Source: Acidobacteria bacterium RIFCSPLOWO2_12_FULL_65_11
GTDB lineage: Bacteria; Acidobacteriota; Vicinamibacteria; Vicinamibacterales; CAVVIG01
Assembly (NCBI GenBank): GCA_001767495.1
Contig: MELA01000072.1
Coordinates: 1-46,438, forward strand
DNA: 46,438 nt
Direction of reading: 5' to 3'
Position 1 is the first letter of the stretch, and every line of letters starts with the position of its first letter. Below, piece by piece: positions 9,094 through 16,424 of this stretch. The notes under the pieces are model-generated. The model was not told the origin of the DNA. It did no database searches and worked only from the letters and a program-made list of their open reading frames with translations. A program made the translations under genes and the position numbers.

Positions 9094-9827
9094 GCCCCTG
9101 CAACCAGCGCTCCGGCCTTGAGCGACTGCACCACCGACTCGAAGATGAGCAACCCGTCGGCGCTGCCGAGCGGCGACTCACACGCGCGCTCCGGATGCGG
9201 CATCAGCCCGACGACATTGCGAGTGTCATTACAGATGCCGGCAATCGCCGACACCGATCCGTTCGGATTCGCATCGTCTCGAAGCTCACCCTCGGCAGTC
9301 GTGTACCGGAAGATGACCTGCCGATTCGCCTCGAGTCGTGCGATCACGTCAGGCTCGGCGAAGTAGTTGCCCTCGCCGTGCGCGATCGGCATGCGCAGCA
9401 CCTGGCCGCCGCGGCACGCGAGGGTGAACGGCGTGTCGGTCTGCTCGACGCGGATGTGCACGTGCTCGCACCGGAACTTCAGGCCGCGATTGCGGAGCAT
9501 CGCCCCCGGCAGCAGGCCGGCCTCGAGCAGCACCTGGAAGCCGTTGCAGATGCCGAGCACCGGGCCGCCGCGCTCGGCGAACGTCCGCACCTCGCGCATG
9601 ATGGGCGAGAAGCGCGCCATGGCGCCTGTCCGCAGATAGTCGCCGTGCGCAAACCCGCCGGGCAGGACGACCACGTCGGCGCCCTTCAGATCCGTGTCCT
9701 TGTGCCAGACGTACTCGGCCTTCTGGCCGAGGACGGCGGTCGCCGCGTGATAGGCGTCCTCGTCGCAGTTGCTGCCAGGGAAGACAATGACGGCAAATTT
9801 CACAGTGTCACCAGCGCGTGTCAGCAT
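9090..9827 (-). CDS. purQ: FGAM synthase glutaminase subunit PurQ
   Basis: Class I glutamine amidotransferase that supplies ammonia to Pur[17 protein letters not shown] is the family N-terminus; [13 protein letters not shown], the catalytic Cys in [10 protein letters not shown] and the His in AHGEGNYF are present. Two starts are possible. The ATG at 9827 adds eight residues (MLTRAGDT) before the usual Met position. The GTG at 9803 gives the standard length of 237 residues. The ATG lies inside the conserved end of repeat family 2 (AGTAA-GAA-ATGCTGAC), so the extension may have been supplied by that repeat. The gene overlaps purL by 4 bp. Confidence 0.95.
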   Translation of the reverse strand: MLTRAGDTVKFAVIVFPGSNCDEDAYHAATAVLGQKAEYVWHKDTDLKGADVVVLPGGFAHGDYLRTGAMARFSPIMREVRTFAERGGPVLGICNGFQVLLEAGLLPGAMLRNRGLKFRCEHVHIRVEQTDTPFTLACRGGQVLRMPIAHGEGNYFAEPDVIARLEANRQVIFRYTTAEGELRDDANPNGSVSAIAGICNDTRNVVGLMPHPERACESPLGSADGLLIFESVVQSLKAGALVAGA

Positions 9828-9899
9828 TTCTTACTTTGCGCTGGGGCCCCACCCCCGGCGCGAACTAACGCCGATGCCTCGCTTCGGCTCTCCATGGCC
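9828..9899 (-). repeat. Family 2 repeat, copy A (GGGGCCCC/AGTAA element)
   Basis: Reverse-strand reading: GGGGGTGGGGCCCC (core 9843-9850), seven bases, then AGTAA (9831-9835), three bases, then the purQ ATG. Related copies occur at 10174-10275, 23433-23510 and 28805-28895. The purS-purQ gap is 106 bp and otherwise empty; its distal half (GAGAGCCGAAGCGAGGC) keeps the GAG-rich character of the other copies but is diverged. Confidence 0.7.
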
Positions 9900-9933
9900 T
9901 CAGCTCGGCATGGCCGCAGGCGCTATTTTCGAT

Positions 9934-10173
9934 TCATTCCACTTCAATACGATAGCTTTCGATGACTGGGTTCGCGAGCAGCTTGTCGGCGACTTCGGCG
10001 GCCAGGACCTTCGCCTTCGCGGCTTCCGTGGTCGCCAGGTCGAGCTCGAAGTACTTGCCCTGCCGTACGGCCTGGACGGAACCGTAGCCGAGCGAGTGCA
10101 GCGCGTCGGCAATCGTCCGGCCCTGCGGATCGAAGACCGACGGCTTGAGTGTGACGAACACGCGTGCGCGCAT
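9934..10173 (-). CDS. purS: FGAM synthase accessory subunit PurS
   Basis: Small subunit (79 residues) that bridges PurL and PurQ and is needed for ammonia transfer. It begins MRARVFVTLKPSVFDPQG and contains ALHSLGYGSVQAVRQGKYFEL, both standard for PurS, ending VIESYRIEVE. The ATG at 10173 is preferred over an in-frame TTG six bases upstream because AAAGG sits 7 nt before it. Copy B of repeat family 2 occupies the upstream gap. Confidence 0.95.
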   Translation of the reverse strand: MRARVFVTLKPSVFDPQGRTIADALHSLGYGSVQAVRQGKYFELDLATTEAAKAKVLAAEVADKLLANPVIESYRIEVE

Positions 10174-10275
10174 TGCCAACCTTTACTAATGGCGCGTGGG
10201 GCCCCGCCCCCACGCGCTCGAAGACCTCGGCCGCGAGCGTAGACTCTCGGCCTCGGCAGAACTCTCGGCGCAGGC
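10174..10275 (-). repeat. Family 2 repeat, copy B
   Basis: Reverse-strand reading: GAGAGTCTACGCTCGCGGCC, GAGGTCTTCGAGCGCG, GGGGGCGGGGCCCC (core 10198-10205), ten bases, AGTAA (10183-10187), nine bases, then the purS ATG. The AGTAAAGG text also supplies the likely ribosome site of purS. It fills the purB-purS gap and shares long stretches with copy C at 28805-28895. Confidence 0.75.
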
Positions 10276-10279
10276 CGAC

Positions 10280-11584
10280 TCAGACAGGAACGGCATGGAA
10301 GACCCGGTCGAAAATATGATCGACGTGTTTCAACTGCCCCTCGAGATCGAACGCGCGCTCGATCTCGGCCGGCGGCAGCACGCGCGTCACCTCGGGATCG
10401 GCCAGCAACAAGGCCTTGAAATCACCCTGCTCCGCCACCGATCGCATGGCGTTGCGCTGGACCCATTCGTAGGCCTGCTCGCGTGATATGCCTCGTCTGG
10501 CAAGCTCCAGGAGCACCGTGCCCGAGAACACAACACCCCGCAAGCGGTTGAGATTCTCGCGCATCCGCTCCGGATACACCACCATGCCCCGGACGATTCG
10601 CGTGAACCGCCGCAGCATGTGGTCGAGCGCGATGAAGCTGTCGGGCAGAATCACGCGCTCGACCGAAGAGTGCGAGATGTCGCGCTCGTGCCACAACGCG
10701 ATGTTCTCGAACGCCGCCTGGCAATTGCCGCGAATCAGCCGGGCGAGGCCGACGATCTGCTCACACCCGATCGGGTTGCGCTTGTGCGGCATCGCCGACG
10801 ACCCCTTCTGACCTTTCGCGAACGGCTCCTCGACCTCGCCGACCTCGGTCTTCTGCAAGCCTCGGATCTCGAGCGCGAACTTCTCGAGCGAGGCCGCCGT
10901 GATCGCGAGCGCTGCGACGAGCTCGGCGTGTCGATCGCGCTGAATAATCTGGGACGCAACCGGCGCGGCCTCAAGCCCCAGCCGGCGGCAGACGTCCGCC
11001 TCGATTTGGGGCGGCAGATGGGCGAAGGTGCCGACCGCGCCCGACAGCTTGCCGACGCTGACCGTCGTCTGCGCGCGACGGACGCGATCGATGGCGCGGC
11101 CGACCTCAGCGTACCAGAGCGCGAGCTTGAGGCCGAAGGTCATCGGCTCTGCATGCACGCCGTGGGTGCGGCCGATCATCGGCGTGCGGCGATGCTCGAT
11201 GGCGCGGTCGCGGATCGCGACCGAGAGCGCCTCGAGGTCCGCCAAGATGAGGTTGCAGGCCTCGCGCATCTGCAGCGCCAGCCCGGTGTCGAGGACATCA
11301 GACGAGGTCATCCCGAAGTGCAGCCAGCGGGCGGACGGCCCGACGTGCTCGGCGACGGCTGTCGTGAACGCAATCACGTCGTGCTGTGTGGTCTGCTCGA
11401 TCTCTTCGATGCGCGCGACGTCGAAGGCGCCGCGCTCGTCGATGTCGCGCGCGGCCTCAGAGGGGACGATGCCGGCGGCGGCCATCGCGTGGGCGGCGGC
11501 CGTCTCGACGAGCAGCCACGTCTCGTAGCGACGCCGGTCGCTCCAGATGCGGCCCATCTCCGGATGTGTGTACCGCGCGATCAT
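10280..11584 (-). CDS. purB: Adenylosuccinate lyase
   Basis: Fumarase/aspartase-superfamily enzyme that cleaves SAICAR to AICAR and adenylosuccinate to AMP. 434 residues. It starts MIARYTHPEMGRIWSDRRRYETWL (typical), has TSSDVLDTG and GRTHGVHAEP with the catalytic His, and the superfamily signature GSSAMPHKRNPIGCEQI with the catalytic Ser loop. It is the first purine gene of the minus-strand block. It lies downstream of an M16 protease gene, separated by a 104-bp gap holding two opposed palindromes, so it may have its own promoter or be attenuated there. Confidence 0.97.
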   Translation of the reverse strand: MIARYTHPEMGRIWSDRRRYETWLLVETAAAHAMAAAGIVPSEAARDIDERGAFDVARIEEIEQTTQHDVIAFTTAVAEHVGPSARWLHFGMTSSDVLDTGLALQMREACNLILADLEALSVAIRDRAIEHRRTPMIGRTHGVHAEPMTFGLKLALWYAEVGRAIDRVRRAQTTVSVGKLSGAVGTFAHLPPQIEADVCRRLGLEAAPVASQIIQRDRHAELVAALAITAASLEKFALEIRGLQKTEVGEVEEPFAKGQKGSSAMPHKRNPIGCEQIVGLARLIRGNCQAAFENIALWHERDISHSSVERVILPDSFIALDHMLRRFTRIVRGMVVYPERMRENLNRLRGVVFSGTVLLELARRGISREQAYEWVQRNAMRSVAEQGDFKALLLADPEVTRVLPPAEIERAFDLEGQLKHVDHIFDRVFHAVPV

Positions 11585-11617
11585 GAAGGGTCGAAAGTCG
11601 CCAGTCTCATAACCCCG

Positions 11618-11669
11618 TAGTGTCCGGCTTCAGCCGGGCTCGAAGGTCCGCCTAAAGGCGGACACTACG
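11618..11669. repeat. Opposed pair of family 1 palindromes
   Basis: GTAGTGTCCGGCTTCAGCC(GGGC) (core 11622-11639) and GTCCGCCTAAAGGCGGACAC (core 11646-11663, followed by TACGG) face each other, so the flanking GTAGTGTCC/GGACACTAC also pair and the whole 52 bp can form one long or two short hairpins, like a BIME. It lies between purB and the upstream M16 gene and could attenuate transcription or protect mRNA ends. Confidence 0.9.
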
Positions 11670-11687
11670 GGTCTTGGTCTTCCACGC

Positions 11688-13013
11688 TCAGTCAAGATTC
11701 AGTCGCTCAGGTGGAATCTGCAGCCCGTTGACGTTGCCGAGCACGGTGGCCGAGAGCGACCCGTTCCTGAACAGGTCAACCGCCACCCTCCGCACATCGT
11801 CAACCGTGACACGTTCGATCCCCTGCAGCGTCTCGTCGAGCCCGAACTGGCGATCGAAGTAGATCTCCTGCCGGGCCAAGTGCGACATGCGGCTCGCCGT
11901 GTTCTCGAGGCCCAGCATCAGACTGCCCTTCAAATGATCCTTCGCCCGCTGCAGCTCGGGCGCCGGCACCAGAGTCTGCTTCACTCCACGCAGTTCCTCG
12001 ACGACGAGGTCGATGACCTGGCCGACGGCGTCGTTGGCGCAGCCGGCGTAAATCGTGAACGAGCCGGCATCGCGGTACGCGCTCAGGCCGCTCGACACCG
12101 CATAGGCCAGACCGCGCTTCTCGCGAATGTTCTGGAACAGGCGCGAGCTCATCGAGCCGCCGAGCAGCGTGTTGAGCACGTAGCTCGAGTAACGATCGTC
12201 GTGGCTCTGCGGATAGCTGCCGACGCCGACGCACAAGTGGCTCTGCTCGAGCTCCTTGGTGCGAACCAGCACTCTTTGCACCACTCTCGGCGCAAGCTCG
12301 CCCGTCGGCGCGTCGCTTGGTCCGAGCGATCCAAGCTTCTCTTCGACCAGATCGCGGACGTGCCCGTGCTCCAGGTTGCCGACCGCTGACACAATCAGGT
12401 TGCGGGCGGTGTACGCCTGCCGGAAGTAATGGCGAAGGAGATCGACGCCGAACGACTCGACCGTCTCGCGGGTACCGAGAATCGGCCGGCCCAGCGGGTG
12501 GTTTTCCCAGAAACCCTGCGTGAACAGCTCGTGGACGAGATCGTCGGGCGTGTCCTCGACCATCTTGATCTCTTCGACCACGACCTTCTTCTCGCGCTCG
12601 ATGTCCTCGACGGTGAACGCGGGGTTGCGAACGATGTCGGCGAGGATGTCGATGGCGAGCGGCAGGTGCTCGTCGAGGACCTTGATGTAGTAGCTGGCGT
12701 ATTCTTTGGCCGTGAAGGCGTCGAGCTGGCCGCCGATCGAATCGATGGCCTGCGCGATGTCCTCGGCCGTGCGCGTCGAGGTGCCCTTGAAGAGCATGTG
12801 CTCGACGAAGTGCGCGATGCCGCCACGCTCGGCCGACTCGTGCCGCGACCCACGTGTCAGCCACACGCCGATGCTGATCGAGCGCACCTGTGTCATGCGC
12901 TCGGTCAGAACGCGAATCCCGTTATCGAGAACGTTGCGGACGATCGGCAGCTTCGACAAGGTGACGCTCGCAGCAGAAATCAGAGTAACCAAGGGGCCGG
13001 AGACGTGCCGCAA
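11688..13013 (-). CDS. M16 family zinc protease (processing-peptidase type)
   Basis: About 440 residues. The zinc site is the inverted motif HFVEH (H68, E71, H72) in GGIAHFVEHMLFKGT, with the third ligand about 76 residues on (E148 in VVVEEIKM). The C-terminal half has the domain typical of processing-peptidase beta-like proteins (GSYPQSHDDRYSSYVLNTLLGGSMSSRLFQNIREKRGLAY). No signal peptide is evident, so it is probably cytoplasmic, unlike the two M16 proteins at 27344-30256. The start is uncertain: the frame opens with TTG at 13013 with no clear ribosome site, and TTG codons further in are alternatives. A good minus-strand promoter lies at 13049-13077. It may head the purine transcript. Confidence 0.88.
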   Translation of the reverse strand: MRHVSGPLVTLISAASVTLSKLPIVRNVLDNGIRVLTERMTQVRSISIGVWLTRGSRHESAERGGIAHFVEHMLFKGTSTRTAEDIAQAIDSIGGQLDAFTAKEYASYYIKVLDEHLPLAIDILADIVRNPAFTVEDIEREKKVVVEEIKMVEDTPDDLVHELFTQGFWENHPLGRPILGTRETVESFGVDLLRHYFRQAYTARNLIVSAVGNLEHGHVRDLVEEKLGSLGPSDAPTGELAPRVVQRVLVRTKELEQSHLCVGVGSYPQSHDDRYSSYVLNTLLGGSMSSRLFQNIREKRGLAYAVSSGLSAYRDAGSFTIYAGCANDAVGQVIDLVVEELRGVKQTLVPAPELQRAKDHLKGSLMLGLENTASRMSHLARQEIYFDRQFGLDETLQGIERVTVDDVRRVAVDLFRNGSLSATVLGNVNGLQIPPERLNLD

Positions 13014-13048
13014 AGCATTGAGCTAGAAGGAATTACCGGCCGACTCAG

Positions 13049-13077
13049 ACTATAGCATGCCATGCGGGCAGCGGCAA
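13049..13077 (-). promoter_or_regulatory. Promoter reading into the M16/purine block
   Basis: Reverse strand: TTGCCG (13072-13077), 17-nt spacer, TATAGT (13049-13054), a good -10. Transcription would begin near 13042, about 30 nt before the proposed M16 start. It overlaps the leader of the divergent rlmN gene. Confidence 0.45.
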
Positions 13078-13113
13078 GGCAGGAGTAAAGTTGTTGAGGA
13101 CGTGGGAGATACC

Positions 13114-14208
13114 GTGACTGCTCGCGCAGATGGCCCGCAGACCGACCTTGCTGAACTTGAACGGCCGGCGCTCGAAGACGCCCTTGAGGCGCGGGGGTAC
13201 CGGCGCTTCCACGCCCGCCAGATCTACCGATGGATCTACCGCCGGGGTGTCAGCGATGTGTCGGCGATGACCGACCTCTCGCGCAAGCTGCGTCAGCGGC
13301 TCGCCGAGGACTTCATCCTCACGACGCCAGAGATCGTCCTCCGCCAACAATCCGTCGACGGCACCGAGAAGTTCCTGCTTCGTCTCGCCGACGGCCAGCA
13401 GATCGAGTCGGTCTTTATTCCCGACACGCCGTCGATGACCTTCTGCGTCTCGACACAAGTCGGCTGCGCGATGGCCTGCGCTTTCTGCCTGACCGGCAAG
13501 ATGGGCCTGGTGCGCAATCTAACGGCCGGCGAGATCGTCGGTCAGGTGCGCGTGCTCGCCGGTGCGCTCGACATGCGCGACAAGCGCTTCAACATCGTCC
13601 TGATGGGGATGGGCGAGCCGCTGCACAACTATGACGAGACGATGAAGGCGCTGCGGATCCTCAACGACGAGCACGGGTTCGCGATGTCGCCGCGGCGCAT
13701 CACGCTGTCGACGGTCGGCCTGCTGCCGGCGCTCGAGCGGCTCGCAAGAGAGCCGGTCATGCCGAACCTGGCGATTTCGCTCCACGCGCCGACCGACGAG
13801 CTGCGTGGCGAGCTGGTGCCGATCAACAAGAAGTACGGCGTGAAGGACATCATTGATGCCTGCAAGCGCTTCCCTCTGAAACGGCGCAGTCGGATTACTT
13901 TTGAGTACGTGCTGCTCGCCGGCGTCAACGACTCGCTTGACGACGCACGGCGGCTGGCCACACTGCTGTCAGGGGTGAAGTCGAAGGTGAATCTGATTCC
14001 GCTCAACGCCGCCGCGGGGATTCCGTTCGAGCGGCCATCGGATCGGGTTATCGATCGCTTCGCGCAGATTCTGGCCGAGCATCATCTGACCGTGTCGGTA
14101 CGCAAGAGCCGCGGCAGGGATATCAGAGCGGCCTGTGGTCAGTTGATTGTTGAAGGTCAGAAGAAATCGCCGGCGCAGCAACTGGCGACACTGGCATTTA
14201 GCGATTGA
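13114..14208 (+). CDS. rlmN: Dual-specificity RNA methyltransferase RlmN
   Basis: Radical-SAM enzyme that methylates C2 of A2503 in 23S rRNA and A37 in some tRNAs. The SAM-cluster motif is CAMACAFC (Cys 118, 122, 125 from the GTG start), followed by TGKMGLVRNLTAGEIV, GMGEPLHNYD and TLSTVGLLP. The methyl-carrying cysteine is in RDIRAACGQL (Cys341). The GTG at 13114 is preferred because GGGAGAT lies 4 nt upstream; the frame is open from an ATG at 13057, but that region overlaps the opposite promoter and adds no conserved residues. With this start the protein has 364 residues, normal for RlmN. It is convergent with the PPK2 gene, 21 bp apart. Confidence 0.95.
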   Translation: MTARADGPQTDLAELERPALEDALEARGYRRFHARQIYRWIYRRGVSDVSAMTDLSRKLRQRLAEDFILTTPEIVLRQQSVDGTEKFLLRLADGQQIESVFIPDTPSMTFCVSTQVGCAMACAFCLTGKMGLVRNLTAGEIVGQVRVLAGALDMRDKRFNIVLMGMGEPLHNYDETMKALRILNDEHGFAMSPRRITLSTVGLLPALERLAREPVMPNLAISLHAPTDELRGELVPINKKYGVKDIIDACKRFPLKRRSRITFEYVLLAGVNDSLDDARRLATLLSGVKSKVNLIPLNAAAGIPFERPSDRVIDRFAQILAEHHLTVSVRKSRGRDIRAACGQLIVEGQKKSPAQQLATLAFSD

Positions 14209-14229
14209 GCGTTCTTACGTGCAATCCAG

Positions 14230-14991
14230 CTACTGGTCGAGCGCCCGCCAGCCCTTGGGCAGCTTCGCGTCACATTCCAGAGCCTCGCCGAGGGCGTTGA
14301 CCGCGGTTTCGCACACCGTCACGCGGGCGTGCCACTTGTGATTGGCGGCCACGACGTGCCACGGCGCGTGCTTCGTTGAAGTCTCGTCGAGCATGTCGTC
14401 AACGGCGTCCTCGTAGTCTTTCCACTTCTCGCGGTTGCGGTAGTCTTCGTCGGTGATCTTCCAGTTCTTGAACGGGTTGGTCTCACGTCCCCGAAAGCGC
14501 TTGAGCTGCTCTTTCTTGCTGATATGCAGGAAATACTTCACCACCGGTACGCCATCACCGGTGAGGATCCTCTCGAACGCGTTGATCTCGTCGTAGGCGC
14601 GCTTCCACTCGTCTTTCTCTGCAAACCCCTCTACGCGTTCGACCAGCACCCGTCCGTACCAGCTTCGGTCAAACATCGCGAGACGGCCGGGACCGGGCAT
14701 CTTCACCCAGAAGCGCTGCAGGTAGTGCACGTGCTTCTCGTCCTCGGTGGGCGCGCCGATGGAGTGGACGGCATAGCCGCGCGGGTCCAGACGCTCGCAC
14801 AGGCGCCGAATCGAGCCGCCTTTGCCCGCCGCGTCCCAGCCCTCAAAGAGCAGCACGGCCTCACGCCTGGTGTCGTACATGTGGCGCTGGATCAACAGCA
14901 ACTGAAGCTGGGCCTTGTGCAGCCGCGTCTTGTACTCGCCCTCGTCATCGAGCCGGGCGGAGAGGTCACAATGTTTGAGTTTGAGGGCCAT
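14230..14991 (-). CDS. Polyphosphate kinase 2 family protein
   Basis: 253 residues. PPK2 enzymes move phosphate between polyphosphate and nucleotides, most often making NDP/NTP from polyphosphate. The Walker A motif is GWDAAGKGGS (51-60) and the Walker B motif is FDRSWYGR (107-114). The lid region KRFRGRETNPFKNWKITDEDY and the C-terminal HAPWHVVAANHKWHAR are also typical. The single-domain length fits the class I/III type; which nucleotide is used cannot be decided. It starts 4 bp after the mtaB stop, so the two are probably co-transcribed. Confidence 0.92.
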   Translation of the reverse strand: MALKLKHCDLSARLDDEGEYKTRLHKAQLQLLLIQRHMYDTRREAVLLFEGWDAAGKGGSIRRLCERLDPRGYAVHSIGAPTEDEKHVHYLQRFWVKMPGPGRLAMFDRSWYGRVLVERVEGFAEKDEWKRAYDEINAFERILTGDGVPVVKYFLHISKKEQLKRFRGRETNPFKNWKITDEDYRNREKWKDYEDAVDDMLDETSTKHAPWHVVAANHKWHARVTVCETAVNALGEALECDAKLPKGWRALDQ

Positions 14992-14995
14992 AGGG

Positions 14996-16342
14996 TCAGG
15001 TGATTGTCACATCGACCCATTCATTCCGAGCACGACCAGGCGGAATTCTCACCTTCAAATAGTTGCCGGTCACGACGAGTGACCCGTCCTCGAGGGTCAG
15101 GCCTCGGTGTACGGTGCCGAGCTGCGACCGGCGGAACGCGGTCGCAAGCTGCCGGCCGATTTCACGCACGCGACGCGCGCGCTCGCGCACGACAGAGCCA
15201 TGCGCTCGTCCGCTTAGCGTTGATGCGACGGTTCCTGGCCGGTCGGAATAGGGAAACACGTGCAGATGGGTCAGGGGCGAAGTCTCGAGATAGCCGGCAA
15301 GCTGGTCGAAGTCCTCGTCGGTTTCGCCAGGGAAGCCGACGATGATGTCGGAGCCGATGGCGGCGTGCGGCAGGCGCGCGCGAATGTCGTCGATGAGCGA
15401 GGCGTACTGCTCGATCGTGTAGGGCCGGCGCATGGCGGCGAGCACCCTATTACTTGCGTGCTGGAGCGGCAGGTGGAAATGCGGCGCGAAGCAGTCTGAG
15501 GTTGCGACGAGGTCAACGATGTCGCGCGTGCAGTCCCTAGGCTCGAGCGAGCTGATGCGAAACAGAAGGTCCGGCTGAAGCCGGACACTACGTACGTCGG
15601 TGAAAGCGGCGATCGCGCGAAGCAAATCGATCAGGGAAGAACGCGGGGACAGGTCGCGGCCGTAGGAGCCGAGGTGGACGCCGGTCAGTGCGATTTCCTT
15701 GAACCCGGCCGCTACAACGCGATCGACCTCGGCGAGCAGGCCGTCGATCGGCTCGCTTCGCGGCCGGCCACGCGTCGCCGGGATGATGCAGTAGCTGCAG
15801 GGCTCGGCACAGCCGGTCTGCACGCGCAACGTGAACGCCGTCCGGCCCGCGACGCCCGGCTCGATGGCGGCGCCACAGCTTCCCTCGCCATCGCCGAAGC
15901 GTTCAGCTGTCGAAAGGTCCGGCTGAAGCCGGACACTACGACCGAATGCGTCCGGCTGAAGCCGGACACTACGACCCCCAGCGACACGACCCCCAACGCC
16001 ATCGGCGTCCGCATCGGTGTCGACGAGCGACACGAGCCTTGGTTTGTCGTCGTTCGAGACGAGGCGGATTACGTTGGGCAGGTCGCGCACTTCGTCCGGG
16101 CGCCTCGTGGCGTAGCAGCCGGTGACGACGATCTTCGCGTCCGGGTTGGCGCGCGCGATGCGGCGGACGGTCTGGCGCGCGGCTTGATCGGCGCTCGCCG
16201 TCACCGAACAGGTGTTCACGACCACCAGGTCCGCCGCCCCCGGCGCCGCCGCGACGGCACCATGCCTACGGAACTCCTCCTCGAATCCCAGGGAGTCGGC
16301 CTGGTTCACGCGACAGCCAAAAGTAATGACGGCGTACTTCAT
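14996..16342 (-). CDS. mtaB: tRNA t6A37 methylthiotransferase MtaB with repeat-derived insertions
   Basis: Radical-SAM enzyme that converts t6A37 to ms2t6A37 in tRNAs reading ANN codons. The N-terminal cluster domain has FGCRVNQAD, VVNTCSVT and VTGCYA, the three cysteines of the auxiliary cluster. The radical-SAM motif is CAEPCSYC; then come SLEPRD, FHLPLQHASNRVL and IIVGFPGETDEDF; the C-terminus resembles a TRAM domain. 448 residues, slightly long. Three family 1 palindromes lie inside the gene, all in frame and each encoding SVRLQPD: two in the linker between the cluster and radical-SAM domains (about residues 125-142) and one inside the radical-SAM domain (about 252-258) just before the strand leading to ISSLEP. 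No stop or frameshift results, so the protein is probably functional. Confidence 0.93.
   Translation of the reverse strand: MKYAVITFGCRVNQADSLGFEEEFRRHGAVAAAPGAADLVVVNTCSVTASADQAARQTVRRIARANPDAKIVVTGCYATRRPDEVRDLPNVIRLVSNDDKPRLVSLVDTDADADGVGGRVAGGRSVRLQPDAFGRSVRLQPDLSTAERFGDGEGSCGAAIEPGVAGRTAFTLRVQTGCAEPCSYCIIPATRGRPRSEPIDGLLAEVDRVVAAGFKEIALTGVHLGSYGRDLSPRSSLIDLLRAIAAFTDVRSVRLQPDLLFRISSLEPRDCTRDIVDLVATSDCFAPHFHLPLQHASNRVLAAMRRPYTIEQYASLIDDIRARLPHAAIGSDIIVGFPGETDEDFDQLAGYLETSPLTHLHVFPYSDRPGTVASTLSGRAHGSVVRERARRVREIGRQLATAFRRSQLGTVHRGLTLEDGSLVVTGNYLKVRIPPGRARNEWVDVTIT
15569..15593 (+). repeat. Family 1 palindrome inside mtaB (radical-SAM domain)
   Basis: GTCCGGCTGAAGCCGGAC (15569-15586) followed by ACTACG. 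Read on the gene strand it encodes VRLQPD in frame between LLRAIAAFTD and LLFRISSLEP. In relatives this point is expected to be a short loop, so the repeat was tolerated as an added loop. Confidence 0.95.
15917..15974 (+). repeat. Two family 1 palindromes inside mtaB (interdomain linker)
   Basis: Cores at 15917-15934 and 15950-15967, 33 bp apart, same orientation, each followed by ACTACGAC. They encode two SVRLQPD peptides separated by AFGR. The 33-bp period keeps frame. They lie in the variable linker before the radical-SAM cysteines. Confidence 0.95.
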
Positions 16343-16354
16343 GACAAATCACTA

Positions 16355-16423
16355 CCACGGAGGGCACGGACGGTTAAATTACGTTAGCCGTGCCCTCTGT
16401 CTGTTTCCGTGACCTCCGTGGTG
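16355..16423. repeat. Long inverted repeat between mtaB and purD
   Basis: ACCACGGAGGGCACGG (16355-16370) pairs with CCGTGACCTCCGTGGT (16408-16423) at 15 of 16 positions across a 37-nt interior, and a second pairing GGGCACGG/CCGTGCCC (16363-16396) lies inside it. It begins 2 bp after the purD stop on the minus strand and may act as a terminator. The CCGTGACCTCCGTGGT end resembles the TCCTTCGTGTCGTTCGTGGT text before purE at 36350-36375, suggesting a third dispersed repeat family. Confidence 0.7.
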
Positions 16424-16424
16424 G

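Noticed and set aside
14996-16342. mtaB as a pseudogene because of repeat insertions
   Set aside because: All three insertions keep the frame, fall in loops or linkers, and every cluster cysteine is present.
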